Positions 44,251 to 53,221 are shown, counted from the first letter of the stretch. The stretch: DNA of 64,000 bases from Chthoniobacterales bacterium (GCA_039930045.1 JBDSQB010000010.1:82264-146263), one strand, 5' to 3'. The notes: generated by a model not told the origin, from the letters alone. Numbers and translations: made by a program.

Positions 44251-44338
44251 GGAGAGTTGGCTGAGTGGTCGAAAGCAGCGCTTTGCTAAAGCGCCATACC
44301 TCAAAAGGGTATCGAGGGTTCAAATCCCTCACTCTCCG
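44251..44338 (+). tRNA. tRNA-Ser (anticodon GCT)
   Basis: Class II tRNA with long variable arm. Acceptor GGAGAGT pairs with ACTCTCC; anticodon stem GCGCT/AGCGC encloses TTGCTAA (anticodon GCT); variable stem TACC/GGTA; T arm GAGGG-TTCAAAT-CCCTC. Discriminator G, no encoded CCA. The FKBP gene starts 46 bases downstream. Confidence 0.95.
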
Positions 44339-44383
44339 CCAGTTGTTTTTTTATCCCCACATCCCAATCTAACTCCCAAAATC

Positions 44384-44779
44384 ATGGCAAACTCCGCACT
44401 CGAAAAAGGACAGGCTTTCCTCGCTGAAAACGGCAAAAAGGAAGGCATCACCACCACCGCTACCGGGCTTCAATACAAGGTTCACACCGAAGGCACCGGC
44501 AAAAAGCCGAAGGCCACGGACGTAGTGAAGGTTCACTACCGCGGCACGCTGCTCGACGGCACCGAGTTTGATAGTTCTTACAAGCGCAAGGAGCCGATCG
44601 AGTTTGGGTTGAATCAAGTCATCCGCGGCTGGACCGAGGGCGTACAACTCATGTCCGAAGGCTCCAAATACGAATTCTTCATTCCATCGCAACTCGCCTA
44701 CGGCTCACGCGGTGCTGGTGGCGACATCGGACCGGATGAGACCCTTATTTTCGAGGTCGAACTGCTCGCTGTTCGCTAA
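44384..44779 (+). CDS. FKBP-type peptidyl-prolyl cis-trans isomerase
   Basis: 131 residues. It has a short helical N-terminus (A-L-E-K-G-Q-A-F-L-A-E-N) and an FKBP domain with V-K-V-H-Y-R-G-T-L-L-D-G-T-E-F-D-S-S, V-I-R-G-W-T-E-G, Y-G-S-R-G and F-E-V-E-L-L. No signal peptide, so cytosolic folding helper. Probably expressed on its own or from the tRNA-Ser transcript; a strong terminator follows. Confidence 0.95.
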   Translation: MANSALEKGQAFLAENGKKEGITTTATGLQYKVHTEGTGKKPKATDVVKVHYRGTLLDGTEFDSSYKRKEPIEFGLNQVIRGWTEGVQLMSEGSKYEFFIPSQLAYGSRGAGGDIGPDETLIFEVELLAVR

Positions 44780-44803
44780 ACCGAGCAATCATTTCCGTGG
44801 TTC

Positions 44804-44841
44804 AAAAAGGCTGGCTTCCCTAACCGGAAACCAGCCTTTTT
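44804..44841. terminator. Rho-independent terminator after FKBP gene
   Basis: AAAAAGGCTGG pairs with CCAGCCTTTTT, extended inward by TTCC/GGAA, with T-runs on both strands. Confidence 0.88.
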
Positions 44842-44860
44842 CCATTCGAGTTCCAATCCA

Positions 44861-45814
44861 TTGAACACCCAGTATCTCCAGCTCCTCGGACTCGTCGCAC
44901 CGGTCTATCTCATCATCGTTACCGGATTCGCCGTGCGCCGCCTTGGGTGGTTAAATGCCGCCGCCGACGCCAGCCTCCTGCGGCTCGTCGTTAATCTGCT
45001 CATCCCGTGCCTCATCCTCGATTCCATTCTGGGGAATCCATCGCTCGCCCGTGTGGAAAATCTCATCCTCCCGCCCGTCATCGGTTTTGCCAGCATCATC
45101 ATCGGTTTTGCCGTCGCGCGCCTGGTCAGCCCATGGCTCGGCCACGACCTGCGAATGCGGCGGACATTTGCTTTTACCACGGGCATTTACAACTACTCCT
45201 ACCTTGCGCTGCCTCTGGTGGTTTCGCTCTTCAACCGGGCGACTTTGGGCGTGCTCTTCACCTTCAATCTAGGCGTCGAGATCGCCTTCTGGACCGTGGG
45301 TTTGATTGTTCTCACCGGAAGCGAAAACAAAGCCGGTCCCGGCTGGCGTCGTGTCGTCAATCCGCCCATTTTGTCCATCGTCTTTGCTGTGATTTTGAAC
45401 GCCATCGTGCGTCCAGAATGGCTGCCGCATTTCCTCACCTCGGGCATCCACACCGTCGGCGGGATCGCCATTCCACTCGCATTGTTATTAACCGGCGCGA
45501 CCATGGCGGACTGGATTCCTTCGCTCAAAACCGGCTTCCGCACGCCTCTCGTCGCCCTCGCCATCGGACTGCGACTCGGAGTGTTGCCCGTGCTGTTTCT
45601 CCTCGCCGCCCGCTGGCTGCCGATGTCATTGGAACTCCAGCGAATCATCGTCATCCAAGCTGCGATGCCGGCGGGAATGCTGCCCGTCGTCATCGCGAAG
45701 CATTACGACGGCGATCCGGGTGCGGCGCTGCAAGTCGTCATCGGCACCAGCGTGATCGGATTGCTGACAATTCCGTTCTGGATACGGGTCGGACTTCCCT
45801 TGGTGGGGCTGTAA
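44861..45814 (+). CDS. AEC-family transporter (auxin efflux carrier type)
   Basis: 317 residues with about ten transmembrane helices arranged as two related halves. Starts at TTG. It shows L-G-W-L-N, N-L-L-I-P-C-L-I-L in the first half and L-L-T-G-A-T-M-A and Q-A-A-M-P-A-G-M-L-P-V in the second, the typical AEC pattern. Likely a secondary exporter of organic acids; the substrate is not predictable. Confidence 0.88.
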   Translation: MNTQYLQLLGLVAPVYLIIVTGFAVRRLGWLNAAADASLLRLVVNLLIPCLILDSILGNPSLARVENLILPPVIGFASIIIGFAVARLVSPWLGHDLRMRRTFAFTTGIYNYSYLALPLVVSLFNRATLGVLFTFNLGVEIAFWTVGLIVLTGSENKAGPGWRRVVNPPILSIVFAVILNAIVRPEWLPHFLTSGIHTVGGIAIPLALLLTGATMADWIPSLKTGFRTPLVALAIGLRLGVLPVLFLLAARWLPMSLELQRIIVIQAAMPAGMLPVVIAKHYDGDPGAALQVVIGTSVIGLLTIPFWIRVGLPLVGL

Positions 45815-45835
45815 AAATTTCTTGCAGATAACCCC

Positions 45836-45864
45836 TTGCCAAGGGTGGGGACGCGGCCTATAAC
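45836..45864 (+). promoter_or_regulatory. Sigma70-type promoter for tRNA-Tyr
   Basis: TTGCCA at 45836-45841, 17-base spacer, TATAAC at 45859-45864. The tRNA begins 44 bases on. Confidence 0.7.
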
Positions 45865-45907
45865 AGCACTCCCCGCGCGAGTGGGGACGACGATAATGTC
45901 TAAAAAT

Positions 45908-45992
45908 GGGTAGGTTCCGGAGTGGCCAAACGGGGTGGACTGTAAATCCACTGGCATCGCCTTCACAGGTTCGAATCCTGTCCTGCCCACCA
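45908..45992 (+). tRNA. tRNA-Tyr (anticodon GTA), CCA encoded
   Basis: Acceptor GGGTAGG pairs with CCTGCCC (one T-G pair); anticodon stem TGGA/TCCA around CTGTAAA gives GTA; a long variable arm and T arm CAGG-TTCGAAT-CCTG follow. Discriminator A, then CCA in the DNA, unlike the other two tRNAs here. Confidence 0.95.
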
Positions 45993-46062
45993 TTATCGCG
46001 AAGCGGATGCAGACCAACATTCTGGCGTCCGCGGGTAAATGGAAACACGTTGAAAGGGTGGC

Positions 46063-47031
46063 ATGAGCGAGATCCGCATCGGCATATCGGGGTGGACGTA
46101 TCCGCCATGGAGAGGCGTTTTTTACCCCGAGAAATGGCGGCAAAAAGACGAGCTGGCCTATGCCTCGCGCCAGGTGAGTTCCATTGAAATCAACGGCACC
46201 TTTTACTCGCTGCAACGCCCGGAGAGCTATCGCAAATGGTTCGAGGAAACGCCCGACGACTTCGTCTTTGCCGTGAAGGGCGGACGCTTCATCACGCATA
46301 TCCGGCGGCTCAAGGACATTGAACAGGCGGTAGCCAATTTCCTCGCGTCCGGCCTGCTGCGGCTGGAGAAAAAACTCGGGCCAATCCTCTGGCAGTTGCC
46401 GCCGAGTTTGAAGTTCGATCCGGTGCGACTGGAGACGTTTTTCAAACTCCTGCCGCATACGATGAAGGACGCCGTGGCCGTGGCTAAAACCCACAATGAA
46501 ATCGTCGAGGACCACGACTGGACCGAGCTCGACCCTGAATTGGAGGAGTGCCCGGTGCGTCACGCCCTGGAAGTGCGGCATCCGTCGTTTCAGTGCGAGG
46601 AATTTATCGAACTCCTCCGCCAATATCGCGTCGCGCTGGTCGTCGCCGACACGGCCGGGAAATGGCCTTTCATGGAGGACATCACGAGCGACTTCGTCTA
46701 TGTGCGATTGCACGGCGAGGAAGAGCTTTACGCCAGCGGCTACACCGAGGAATCGCTCGCCAACTGGGCGCACAAAATCGAGTCGTGGTCGAAGGGGAAA
46801 AACCCGGAAGGCGCGAAATTGTTTTCCTCGAAAGCTCCCAAGCAAAAGCAGGGCTGCGACGTTTACGTTTACTTCGACAACGACGTAAAAGTCCGCGCGC
46901 CGCACGATGCCATGTCACTCGCGCACCGTCTCGGCTTGGGCGACGCGCCGACGCCAATGCTCCGCACGGAGCGCATTGAAGAAATGCCACGGCTGCAATG
47001 GAAACAACCCCACCAGTGGGCGCGCACATAG
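46063..47031 (+). CDS. DUF72 (YecE-like) protein, copy 3
   Basis: 322 residues, the longest of three. I-G-I-S-G-W-T-Y-P-P-W-R-G-V-F-Y-P, S-I-E-I-N-G-T-F-Y-S, F-V-F-A-V-K-G-G-R-F-I-T-H, W-Q-L-P-P, A-L-E-V-R-H-P-S-F and Y-V-R-L-H-G are present. It has an insertion around residues 140-165 (D-H-D-W-T-E-L-D-P) and an extra C-terminal ~35 residues. Downstream of tRNA-Tyr; function unknown. Confidence 0.9.
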   Translation: MSEIRIGISGWTYPPWRGVFYPEKWRQKDELAYASRQVSSIEINGTFYSLQRPESYRKWFEETPDDFVFAVKGGRFITHIRRLKDIEQAVANFLASGLLRLEKKLGPILWQLPPSLKFDPVRLETFFKLLPHTMKDAVAVAKTHNEIVEDHDWTELDPELEECPVRHALEVRHPSFQCEEFIELLRQYRVALVVADTAGKWPFMEDITSDFVYVRLHGEEELYASGYTEESLANWAHKIESWSKGKNPEGAKLFSSKAPKQKQGCDVYVYFDNDVKVRAPHDAMSLAHRLGLGDAPTPMLRTERIEEMPRLQWKQPHQWART

Positions 47032-47049
47032 CGATCTAACTCGAAAGCC

Positions 47050-47154
47050 GTGTTTGCCTTTTTCTCCAACAAACTCGGATGCCTCGGCTCCATCGTCGTG
47101 TCCCTCCTCGGCTCGTTGCTCCTCATCTTTCTGATGCGGAGCTGCCATGGCTAG
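47050..47154 (+). CDS. Very small membrane protein (34 residues)
   Basis: GTG start; begins F-A-F-F-S-N-K-L-G-C-L-G-S, then a single hydrophobic helix I-V-V-S-L-L-G-S-L-L-L-I-F-L-M and a short R-S-C-H-G end. The start-S-N-x-L-G-C-x-G-S pattern resembles tiny single-pass proteins I associate with other bacteria. It sits 18 bases after DUF72 copy 3 and overlaps the convergent gene by 4 bases. No strong ribosome site. Confidence 0.55.
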   Translation: MFAFFSNKLGCLGSIVVSLLGSLLLIFLMRSCHG

Positions 47155-47663
47155 GATGCGTCCTGACTCGCCCGTGGCGACGTGTGAAACGCGGCCTCTG
47201 TTTCTCGGCGGTCGTTGAGAAACGTATCGAGCAGCATCGCCAGCAGCCAGCCCCAGACAAGGTGCGCGACAATCATCAAACCGCTACGGCGCACGGGATG
47301 TTTTTCCGCCGGAGAAAGAATTCCCAGAGCGGGCAGGAGGCCGAAATAACTTGTCAGCCAGACCAGCATTCCAAAAATCAGACCGCGCGGAGCCGGTGCA
47401 ATGGGCACTTTTGCATTCGCATAAAGGACGCCCGCAGCGCCGCCGTAGCCGAAGTGCGCCAGCCAGGCCACAGCCGAACGGGTGGGGGGAGTTAGAGGCA
47501 TATCCGTGGTGATTTTCTCCGTGATCTCGCGCGGCGGCAGCGGGTATTTTTCCGACTGCGGCAAGCGCCGGTGCAGCGCGATCATTACTGCGCTCATCGG
47601 CCCGGTCGCACAGACGCCGCAGATCAGGCCGAGGAGCGAAGGGAGGAGTTTGGGTGCTTTCAT
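47151..47663 (-). CDS. Hypothetical inner-membrane protein (YagU/DUF1440-like)
   Basis: 170 residues with about four hydrophobic helices: L-I-C-G-V-C-A-T-G-P-M-S-A-V-M-I-A-L, H-F-G-Y-G-G-A-A-G-V-L-Y, M-L-V-W-L-T-S-Y-F-G-L-L-P-A-L-G-I and H-L-V-W-G-W-L-L-A. The layout resembles DUF1440/YagU proteins. The ATG at 47663 is preferred to a longer frame reaching ruvX. Confidence 0.75.
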   Translation of the reverse strand: MKAPKLLPSLLGLICGVCATGPMSAVMIALHRRLPQSEKYPLPPREITEKITTDMPLTPPTRSAVAWLAHFGYGGAAGVLYANAKVPIAPAPRGLIFGMLVWLTSYFGLLPALGILSPAEKHPVRRSGLMIVAHLVWGWLLAMLLDTFLNDRRETEAAFHTSPRASQDAS

Positions 47664-47734
47664 TTCACGTGATAAACGAAATTGAAATTCGACCCGGCTG
47701 TAAATCGACGCGGACGGTTTCTCCGTCCTTGGCC

Positions 47735-48160
47735 TCACTCCAGCGGCGGAGCCATCGAATCGAGGTAGCTCTGGAGAATGATCACAGCGGCGACTTGGTC
47801 GATGACTTTGCGGCTGTTTTTGACCGTGCGCCCGGCGTCGTGGAGGGAGCGCTGCGCTTGCTGTGTGGTCATGCGTTCGTCCCAGAGAATGATGGGGATT
47901 TTCAGCGCGGGCTTCAATTTGTCGGCGAACTCGCGGATTTTCTCGGCGGCGGGGCCGTAAGTTCCATTCATATTGCGCGGGAGGCCGATGACGACGCGCT
48001 CGATTTTTTTCTCGGCAATGACCTCGCAGATTCGTCTGGAAGTCGCATTGAATTTCTCCCGGCCATTGAGCGTTTCCAGCGGGTGCGCGAGCATGCCGAG
48101 TTCGTCGGAAATGGCGAGTCCGATGCGGGCGTCGCCGTGATCAATGCCGAGGATTCTCAC
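47735..48160 (-). CDS. ruvX: Putative pre-16S rRNA nuclease / Holliday junction resolvase RuvX (YqgF)
   Basis: 141 residues, RNase H-like fold: G-I-D-H-G-D-A-R-I-G (first Asp), V-V-I-G-L-P-R-N-M-N-G-T-Y-G, W-D-E-R-M-T-T and a late D-Q-V-A-A-V-I-I-L-Q. Known roles of YqgF are 5' maturation of 16S rRNA and possible resolvase activity. It overlaps manC by 4 bases. Confidence 0.93.
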   Translation of the reverse strand: MRILGIDHGDARIGLAISDELGMLAHPLETLNGREKFNATSRRICEVIAEKKIERVVIGLPRNMNGTYGPAAEKIREFADKLKPALKIPIILWDERMTTQQAQRSLHDAGRTVKNSRKVIDQVAAVIILQSYLDSMAPPLE

Positions 48161-49218
48161 TGGAGTTCGGGTGGAATCTTTTTGATGAGAGTTTTGATCA
48201 GCTCGGCCTCGTGGCGATTGGCAATGAGGATGGCGTCGGCAGTTTCCACGATGACGAGATTCGACACGCCGAGCAAGGCGATGTGTTTTTTGCCCCGGGA
48301 ATAAACGATGTTGTTCTCGGAATCGGTGACAGTCGTGGGCGTGTTCGTGCGGTTATCGTAGCCGTCCCGAGGCAGGTAATTGGCCGCAGCGAGCCAGCCG
48401 CCGACGTCGTCCCAGTCGAATGACGCCTCGACCACGAGCACGCGGGTGGCCTTTTCGAGGATGGCGTAATCGATGGAAATCTTTGGCAGCGCACTGAAAG
48501 TCGAATCGACAAACGCCGCGAGGTCGCTCGCTGCCATGAGGCCCTCGATGAATGTCGAGAGCTCCGGAGTGTTGCGCTGGAACTCCGCCAGAATCGACGG
48601 AATCGTCCAGATGAACATGCCGGCATTCCACTTGAAGTTCCCTTGTTTGAGGAAGGATTCGGCAAGGTCGGGGGCGGGTTTTTCGCGGAAGCGGACCACT
48701 TCAAAAATCGGGGCGTCGGTGCCCGCCAGATGAGCGCCTTGCTCGATGTAGCCAAAACCGGGGCATGCCCACGTCGGCGGAATCCCGATGGTGACGAGTG
48801 CGCCGGTGGAGCGGGCGGCTTCGGCGGCGGTGGCGAGGTCGTTTTGGAGGGCTTCCTCGTCGCGAATGATGTGGTCCGCCGGGAGCACGACCATGGTGGC
48901 GGCGGGATTGCGTTTGGCGACGAGTCCGACTCCGAGAGCAATGGCGGCGGCGGTGTCGCGTTTGTCGGGTTCGGCAAAGATGTTTTCCGCTGGCAGCGAA
49001 GTGATGATCCGCCGGACGGACTCCTCCTGGTCGCGATTGGTGAGAATGAGAATATTTTCCACCGGCACGAGTCCAGAGAGTCGGGAAATGGTGTCCTCGA
49101 GCAACGTTTGGTCGGAGAAAAGATTGAGCAACTGCTTCGGCGTCGCCTTGCGGCTGAGCGGCCAGAAACGCTCGCCGCTGCCGCCTGCGAGGATGAGGAC
49201 GTAAAGATCAGTTTTCAT
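48157..49218 (-). CDS. manC: Mannose-1-phosphate guanylyltransferase
   Basis: 353 residues. The nucleotidyltransferase signature is L-A-G-G-S-G-E-R-F-W-P-L-S-R-K-A-T-P-K-Q, followed by L-P-A-D-H and F-R-E-K-P. It makes GDP-mannose for polysaccharides or glycans. It lacks the C-terminal isomerase domain of the bifunctional type. The ATG at 49218 starts immediately before the motif region. Divergent from the small gene at 49285. Confidence 0.92.
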   Translation of the reverse strand: MKTDLYVLILAGGSGERFWPLSRKATPKQLLNLFSDQTLLEDTISRLSGLVPVENILILTNRDQEESVRRIITSLPAENIFAEPDKRDTAAAIALGVGLVAKRNPAATMVVLPADHIIRDEEALQNDLATAAEAARSTGALVTIGIPPTWACPGFGYIEQGAHLAGTDAPIFEVVRFREKPAPDLAESFLKQGNFKWNAGMFIWTIPSILAEFQRNTPELSTFIEGLMAASDLAAFVDSTFSALPKISIDYAILEKATRVLVVEASFDWDDVGGWLAAANYLPRDGYDNRTNTPTTVTDSENNIVYSRGKKHIALLGVSNLVIVETADAILIANRHEAELIKTLIKKIPPELQ

Positions 49219-49284
49219 GTAAAGAATCGGAAAGACTAACGGATTGTTTTTTTTCGGTCGCGAGCCTATTCTAACGCTCAAGAC

Positions 49285-49581
49285 ATGTCGAACAATCCTC
49301 CAAACTCTTTCCCCACGTCGGCTCCCATGGCCGGTTTATTCTCACTCGCGCAGACGGCCATCGGCTGCGGCATCGGCCTCTTGATTGCTGACAAACTCCG
49401 CCAGAAAAAACAGACGACGGCGATCACTCTTTTCTCGGTCGCCGTGGCGTCGGTCGTGCCGGTGATTGTGACCTATGTCGTCTCGCGGACGAACGGCCCG
49501 GAGTCGAAGCGCGGAATGCGGAAACGCCTTCGCTCCATTCGCGAGGACAGCGGCTGGAACGAGGAAACGGACATGCACTAA
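49285..49581 (+). CDS. Small hypothetical membrane protein
   Basis: 98 residues with two hydrophobic segments (about 17-35 and 46-65), a charged loop K-L-R-Q-K-K-Q between, and a polar Arg/Glu-rich tail. Not recognised. Its promoter shares a 66-base gap with the manC start. Confidence 0.7.
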   Translation: MSNNPPNSFPTSAPMAGLFSLAQTAIGCGIGLLIADKLRQKKQTTAITLFSVAVASVVPVIVTYVVSRTNGPESKRGMRKRLRSIREDSGWNEETDMH

Positions 49582-49602
49582 GCCCCGCCGGGCTGATCCG
49601 AG

Positions 49603-50661
49603 TTAGATCGGAATGAAACTCTCCAGCGGATTGTCGTTGGGATAGAGTTTGCGGTATTCGATCGCCTGCAAGCCCGCGATGGCGGCGACGCCGACGATTT
49701 CATCCACGGTCGCACCGCGCGAAAGCTCGGCGGCAGGTTTGGAAAGTCCGGTGAGGAGCTGGCCGTAAACCGCCGGTTTGGCGAGATACTGGACGAGTTT
49801 GCTGGCGATGTTGCCGCTGTTCAGGTCGGGGAAAATGAGGACGTTGGCCTTGCCCGCGACCTCGCTGCTGGGGACTTTTTTGGCGGCGAGTGCCGGGAGC
49901 AATGCCGCATCGGCCTGCAACTCGCCATCGATGGCCATGTCGAGAAATTGATCGGCGGCGATTTTACGAGCCAGCGCGGTGGCGGCGGCGATTTTCTCAG
50001 TGAGCGGCATTTTTGCGCTGCCCCGGGTCGAGAACGATAACAATGCGACTCGCGGCCTCGCACCGGTGAGCTGGCGTGAGAGGCGTCCGGTTTCCACGGC
50101 GATGGCGGCGAGCTGCTCGATGTCGGGGTTGGGCACGACGGCGCAATCTCCCATGAAGAGCACGCCGTTGTCGCCCAACTCGTGGTCACTCATCTCCATA
50201 ATGGTGCAACTCGAAATGGTCTTCACGTGCGGCAGCGGTGTGACGATCTGGATGAGCGGTCGTAGCAGGGAACTCGAGAATGCCGACGCGCCGCCGACGA
50301 GGGCATCGGCCTGGCCGTATTGCAGCATCATCGCGCCGAAGAAATTGGCATTCAGCATCAGCTCGCGGCAACTCGTCGGACCCATTTTGCGATAGCGCTC
50401 CAGCTTTTCAAATCGGGACACAAACGTCTCAAAGTCCGACGCCGTTCCGGGGTTGATCACCATGATATGGTCCAGACTCACCCCTTGCGCTTTGGCGGCG
50501 GCCGAGATCGAGTTGCGGTCGCCGAGCAGAATCGGCGTGCCGAGTTTCAGCGAGGCAAATTTCCCCGCTGCCTGCAGCACGCGCGGCTCCGTTCCCTCTG
50601 GAAAGACCACCCGCTTGGGGTGACGCGCCAATTTCTCGAAGACGGTCTGGATAAAGGTCAT
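49603..50661 (-). CDS. pta: Phosphate acetyltransferase
   Basis: 352 residues, the short Pta type: V-V-F-P-E-G-T-E-P-R-V-L near the start, G-G-A near the middle, S-F-S-T-R-G-S-A-K and G-E-L-Q-A-D-A-A-L, then K-A-N-V-L-I-F-P-D-L-N-S-G-N-I. Interconverts acetyl-CoA and acetyl phosphate. No ackA nearby. The ATG at 50661 is used. Confidence 0.94.
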   Translation of the reverse strand: MTFIQTVFEKLARHPKRVVFPEGTEPRVLQAAGKFASLKLGTPILLGDRNSISAAAKAQGVSLDHIMVINPGTASDFETFVSRFEKLERYRKMGPTSCRELMLNANFFGAMMLQYGQADALVGGASAFSSSLLRPLIQIVTPLPHVKTISSCTIMEMSDHELGDNGVLFMGDCAVVPNPDIEQLAAIAVETGRLSRQLTGARPRVALLSFSTRGSAKMPLTEKIAAATALARKIAADQFLDMAIDGELQADAALLPALAAKKVPSSEVAGKANVLIFPDLNSGNIASKLVQYLAKPAVYGQLLTGLSKPAAELSRGATVDEIVGVAAIAGLQAIEYRKLYPNDNPLESFIPI

Positions 50662-50734
50662 ACGCCGGAAGCGTGGAGCGTTTGCCGGGTAGAGACAAGC
50701 GCGATTTGGCAAAATATGCTTGGCCCTGGATTCC

Positions 50735-51538
50735 TTAGACAAACACCGGCGGCGCCTCGACTGTAACCTTCATCGAGAGCAATTGCAGCGGGCCAAACTG
50801 CGTCACCAGCGCCACATCCGCCGCGTCGCGCCCATAGGCGACCGTGATTCGATTGCCACGCGGCTCCTTCTGGGTGCCGTCGAAAACAAACCAGCGTCCG
50901 CCTACCCAAGCCTCGAACCAAGCGTGTAGATCCATCGGCTCCAAGTCCTTCAAATACCCCACGACCATGCGCGCGGGGATGTTGATCGACCGGCAAAGCG
51001 CCATTCCGAGATGCGCGAAATCGCGGCAGACGCCCGACTTGGCATTCCACGTATCCAGCGCGGAGGTGCTGGCATTGCTCGCGCCGTAGCGATACGCGAC
51101 GTTTTTCTCGATCCAGCTCCGAATCGCCTCCACCTGTTGATAACCCGGAGGCAGATTGCCGACAATCGAGAGCGCCTCCTGATGCATCAGATCGCTCTGG
51201 CAGTAGCGGCTCGGCAGCAGGTATTGCAGCACATTATCAGGCAGCTGCTCCGCTGGGACAAACTGCGCGTCGCAATCGACTTCGATCTCATTGGCCACAT
51301 CCGCCGTGCAACTGGAGCGAACGGTAAAATCCCCCGGCTGCGCCACCACGCGCTGGCAGAGATTGCCAAAGCCATCGGTGTATTCCGTCACCGGCGAATG
51401 CGGCATAATGGAATATTCCTCCCGCATGATCCACTGCCGCTTGCCGCTGTGCGGATGAAGCATGAGCACCGCCGGCACCGGCACGTGGGTATGAAAAGTG
51501 AGTTCACAAGTCGCGTTCAAAATCATGAGAAGAGTCAT
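50735..51538 (-). CDS. Transglutaminase-like cysteine protease family protein
   Basis: 267 residues. An N-terminal beta-rich domain (T-C-E-L-T-F-H-T-H-V-P-V-P) is followed by a transglutaminase core with the triad Cys in K-S-G-V-C-R-D-F-A-H-L, His in D-L-H-A-W-F-E-A-W and Asp in F-V-F-D-G-T. No signal peptide. Such proteins are often predicted peptidases; the substrate is unknown. Confidence 0.9.
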   Translation of the reverse strand: MTLLMILNATCELTFHTHVPVPAVLMLHPHSGKRQWIMREEYSIMPHSPVTEYTDGFGNLCQRVVAQPGDFTVRSSCTADVANEIEVDCDAQFVPAEQLPDNVLQYLLPSRYCQSDLMHQEALSIVGNLPPGYQQVEAIRSWIEKNVAYRYGASNASTSALDTWNAKSGVCRDFAHLGMALCRSINIPARMVVGYLKDLEPMDLHAWFEAWVGGRWFVFDGTQKEPRGNRITVAYGRDAADVALVTQFGPLQLLSMKVTVEAPPVFV

Positions 51539-51669
51539 ACTGGAATCCGGTTCATTTTTCCAGCGAACGAGTGACCAGGAGACAAATCACTCAGGCCATA
51601 GCCGGATCGCCCTTGCCACTGGGCAAAAAGCGTTCATACTCGCCAGTGGTTAATTTTCCTCCCGCATTG

Positions 51670-52290
51670 ATGAACCTCCCCAAGATTTCCCCATTTCTTC
51701 TCGGCGTTTTGCTCCTCACGAGCTGCCATGTTTTCCGCTCGTCGGAGTTGCAGGTCGCCGTCTCCCACACCCGCTCAGAAGGTTCCAACAGATTGGAAAA
51801 CGTCCACCGGCTTCTGACGCAACGCGGCATCGAGCACAAGCGGATCCTCTTCCGCTATGAAGTGTCCGAGCGGCCTATCGTTGCTCCGACCAGCACCAGC
51901 ACGTTTGCCCTCGGAGAAACGCCGATGGCTTTTCTCCCAAAACGCTCCGTCACCCGCGAGCGCAGCGGCATCCTTTACCGCGACGACGAGCATCGCGGCT
52001 ATGCCTGGTGGTATGTGGACGGCGAGACCCCTCGCCAAGTCTGGCTGCCCAACGACACCATGGAGCGCCAGATCAGCTTCGCCATGCGCCGCCGGATCGA
52101 ACTGCTCCGCGTGGAGGAGTTTGATCGCGCTGTGGACGGCATGGCCAAGGAAGCCGCCAAAGCTCGACACGTCGCAGCCGCCAATTCCGTGATCGACTGG
52201 AACGCCCGTTTCCGCCGCGCCCACGGCACCGACTTCGATGCCGCAAGCCCCGTCGATCTGGCCAAAATGCGTGCGCTCAAAGGGCTATAG
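51670..52290 (+). CDS. Lipoprotein, unknown function
   Basis: 206 residues with lipobox L-T-S-C (Cys18). The mature region has Y-R-D-D-E-H-R-G-Y-A-W-W-Y-V-D-G and a helical C-terminal half rich in Arg and Ala. No family recognised. The ATG at 51670 follows a run of spurious in-frame sequence. Confidence 0.75.
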   Translation: MNLPKISPFLLGVLLLTSCHVFRSSELQVAVSHTRSEGSNRLENVHRLLTQRGIEHKRILFRYEVSERPIVAPTSTSTFALGETPMAFLPKRSVTRERSGILYRDDEHRGYAWWYVDGETPRQVWLPNDTMERQISFAMRRRIELLRVEEFDRAVDGMAKEAAKARHVAAANSVIDWNARFRRAHGTDFDAASPVDLAKMRALKGL

Positions 52291-52378
52291 GCGAAAACTT
52301 TAGACGGGACTTGGATTCCAATCTCAGTGCGCTGATTTCCCTCCACACGAAATAGGCAGCGGGCTAGAGTGCGCTCAA

Positions 52379-53221
52379 ATGGCCTCCATCGGACAAAGAA
52401 ACGCCCTGCAAATCCGTCGCGAAGCCACGCCCGGCTTCTATCTCGATGGGGAAAACCTCGGCGAAATCCTCCTCCCGCGCCGCTACATTCCCGAAGGCAC
52501 CGGCCCCGGCGATTACGTGCTCGTCTTCATCCACCGCGACTCCGAGGACCGGCTCGTGGCCACCACCGAAATCCCCAGCGCACGGGTGGGGGAATTTGCC
52601 AGTCTGCGCGTGATCAGCGTGAATCCACAGCTCGGCGCGTTTCTCGACTGGGGTCTGACGAAGGATTTGCTGCTGCCCATCCGCGAGCAAACGAAGCGGG
52701 TGAGCGTCGGCGAAACGGTCGTCGTTTATGTCCTGCTCGACGGTCAGAGCGACCGCATTATTGCCACCACGAGGCTCGACTCCCATTTGGATCGCACTCC
52801 GCCCGCTTATGAGGAAGGGCAAAAAGTGAGTCTACTCGTCGCGGGCGAGACGCCTCTCGGCTACAAGGCCATCGTCGAAAACGCCCACTGGGGCCTGCTC
52901 TTCAAATCCGACCTCGGCACCGCTCTCAGCATCGGCCAGACGCTTGACGGCTATGTGAAAACCGTGCGGCCCGATGGAAAAATCGACCTCAGCCTCACCC
53001 AGGCCGGCTACGGCCGCGTGCGTTCGCTGACCGAGGAAATCCTCGACGCGCTTCAGAAAAACAACGGACGCCTCGCCGTGAGCGACGGCAGTTCGCCCGA
53101 GGAAATCCGCGAGCAGTTTGCCACCAGCAAAAAAGCTTTCAAGCAGGCTCTCGGTTCGCTCTACCGCAAACGCCTCATCCGCCTCACCGACAGCGGCATA
53201 GAGGTCGTGGAGCCCAGTTAG
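52379..53221 (+). CDS. CvfB-like S1-domain RNA-binding protein
   Basis: 280 residues: two or three S1-type beta-barrels (L-G-A-F-L-D-W-G-L-T-K-D-L-L-L-P and W-G-L-L-F-K-S-D) followed by a winged-helix end (A-F-K-Q-A-L-G-S-L-Y-R-K-R-L-I). This is the YitL/CvfB layout, known in Gram-positives to affect virulence and RNA metabolism. It overlaps the stop of the convergent glycosyltransferase by 4 bases. Confidence 0.88.
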   Translation: MASIGQRNALQIRREATPGFYLDGENLGEILLPRRYIPEGTGPGDYVLVFIHRDSEDRLVATTEIPSARVGEFASLRVISVNPQLGAFLDWGLTKDLLLPIREQTKRVSVGETVVVYVLLDGQSDRIIATTRLDSHLDRTPPAYEEGQKVSLLVAGETPLGYKAIVENAHWGLLFKSDLGTALSIGQTLDGYVKTVRPDGKIDLSLTQAGYGRVRSLTEEILDALQKNNGRLAVSDGSSPEEIREQFATSKKAFKQALGSLYRKRLIRLTDSGIEVVEPS

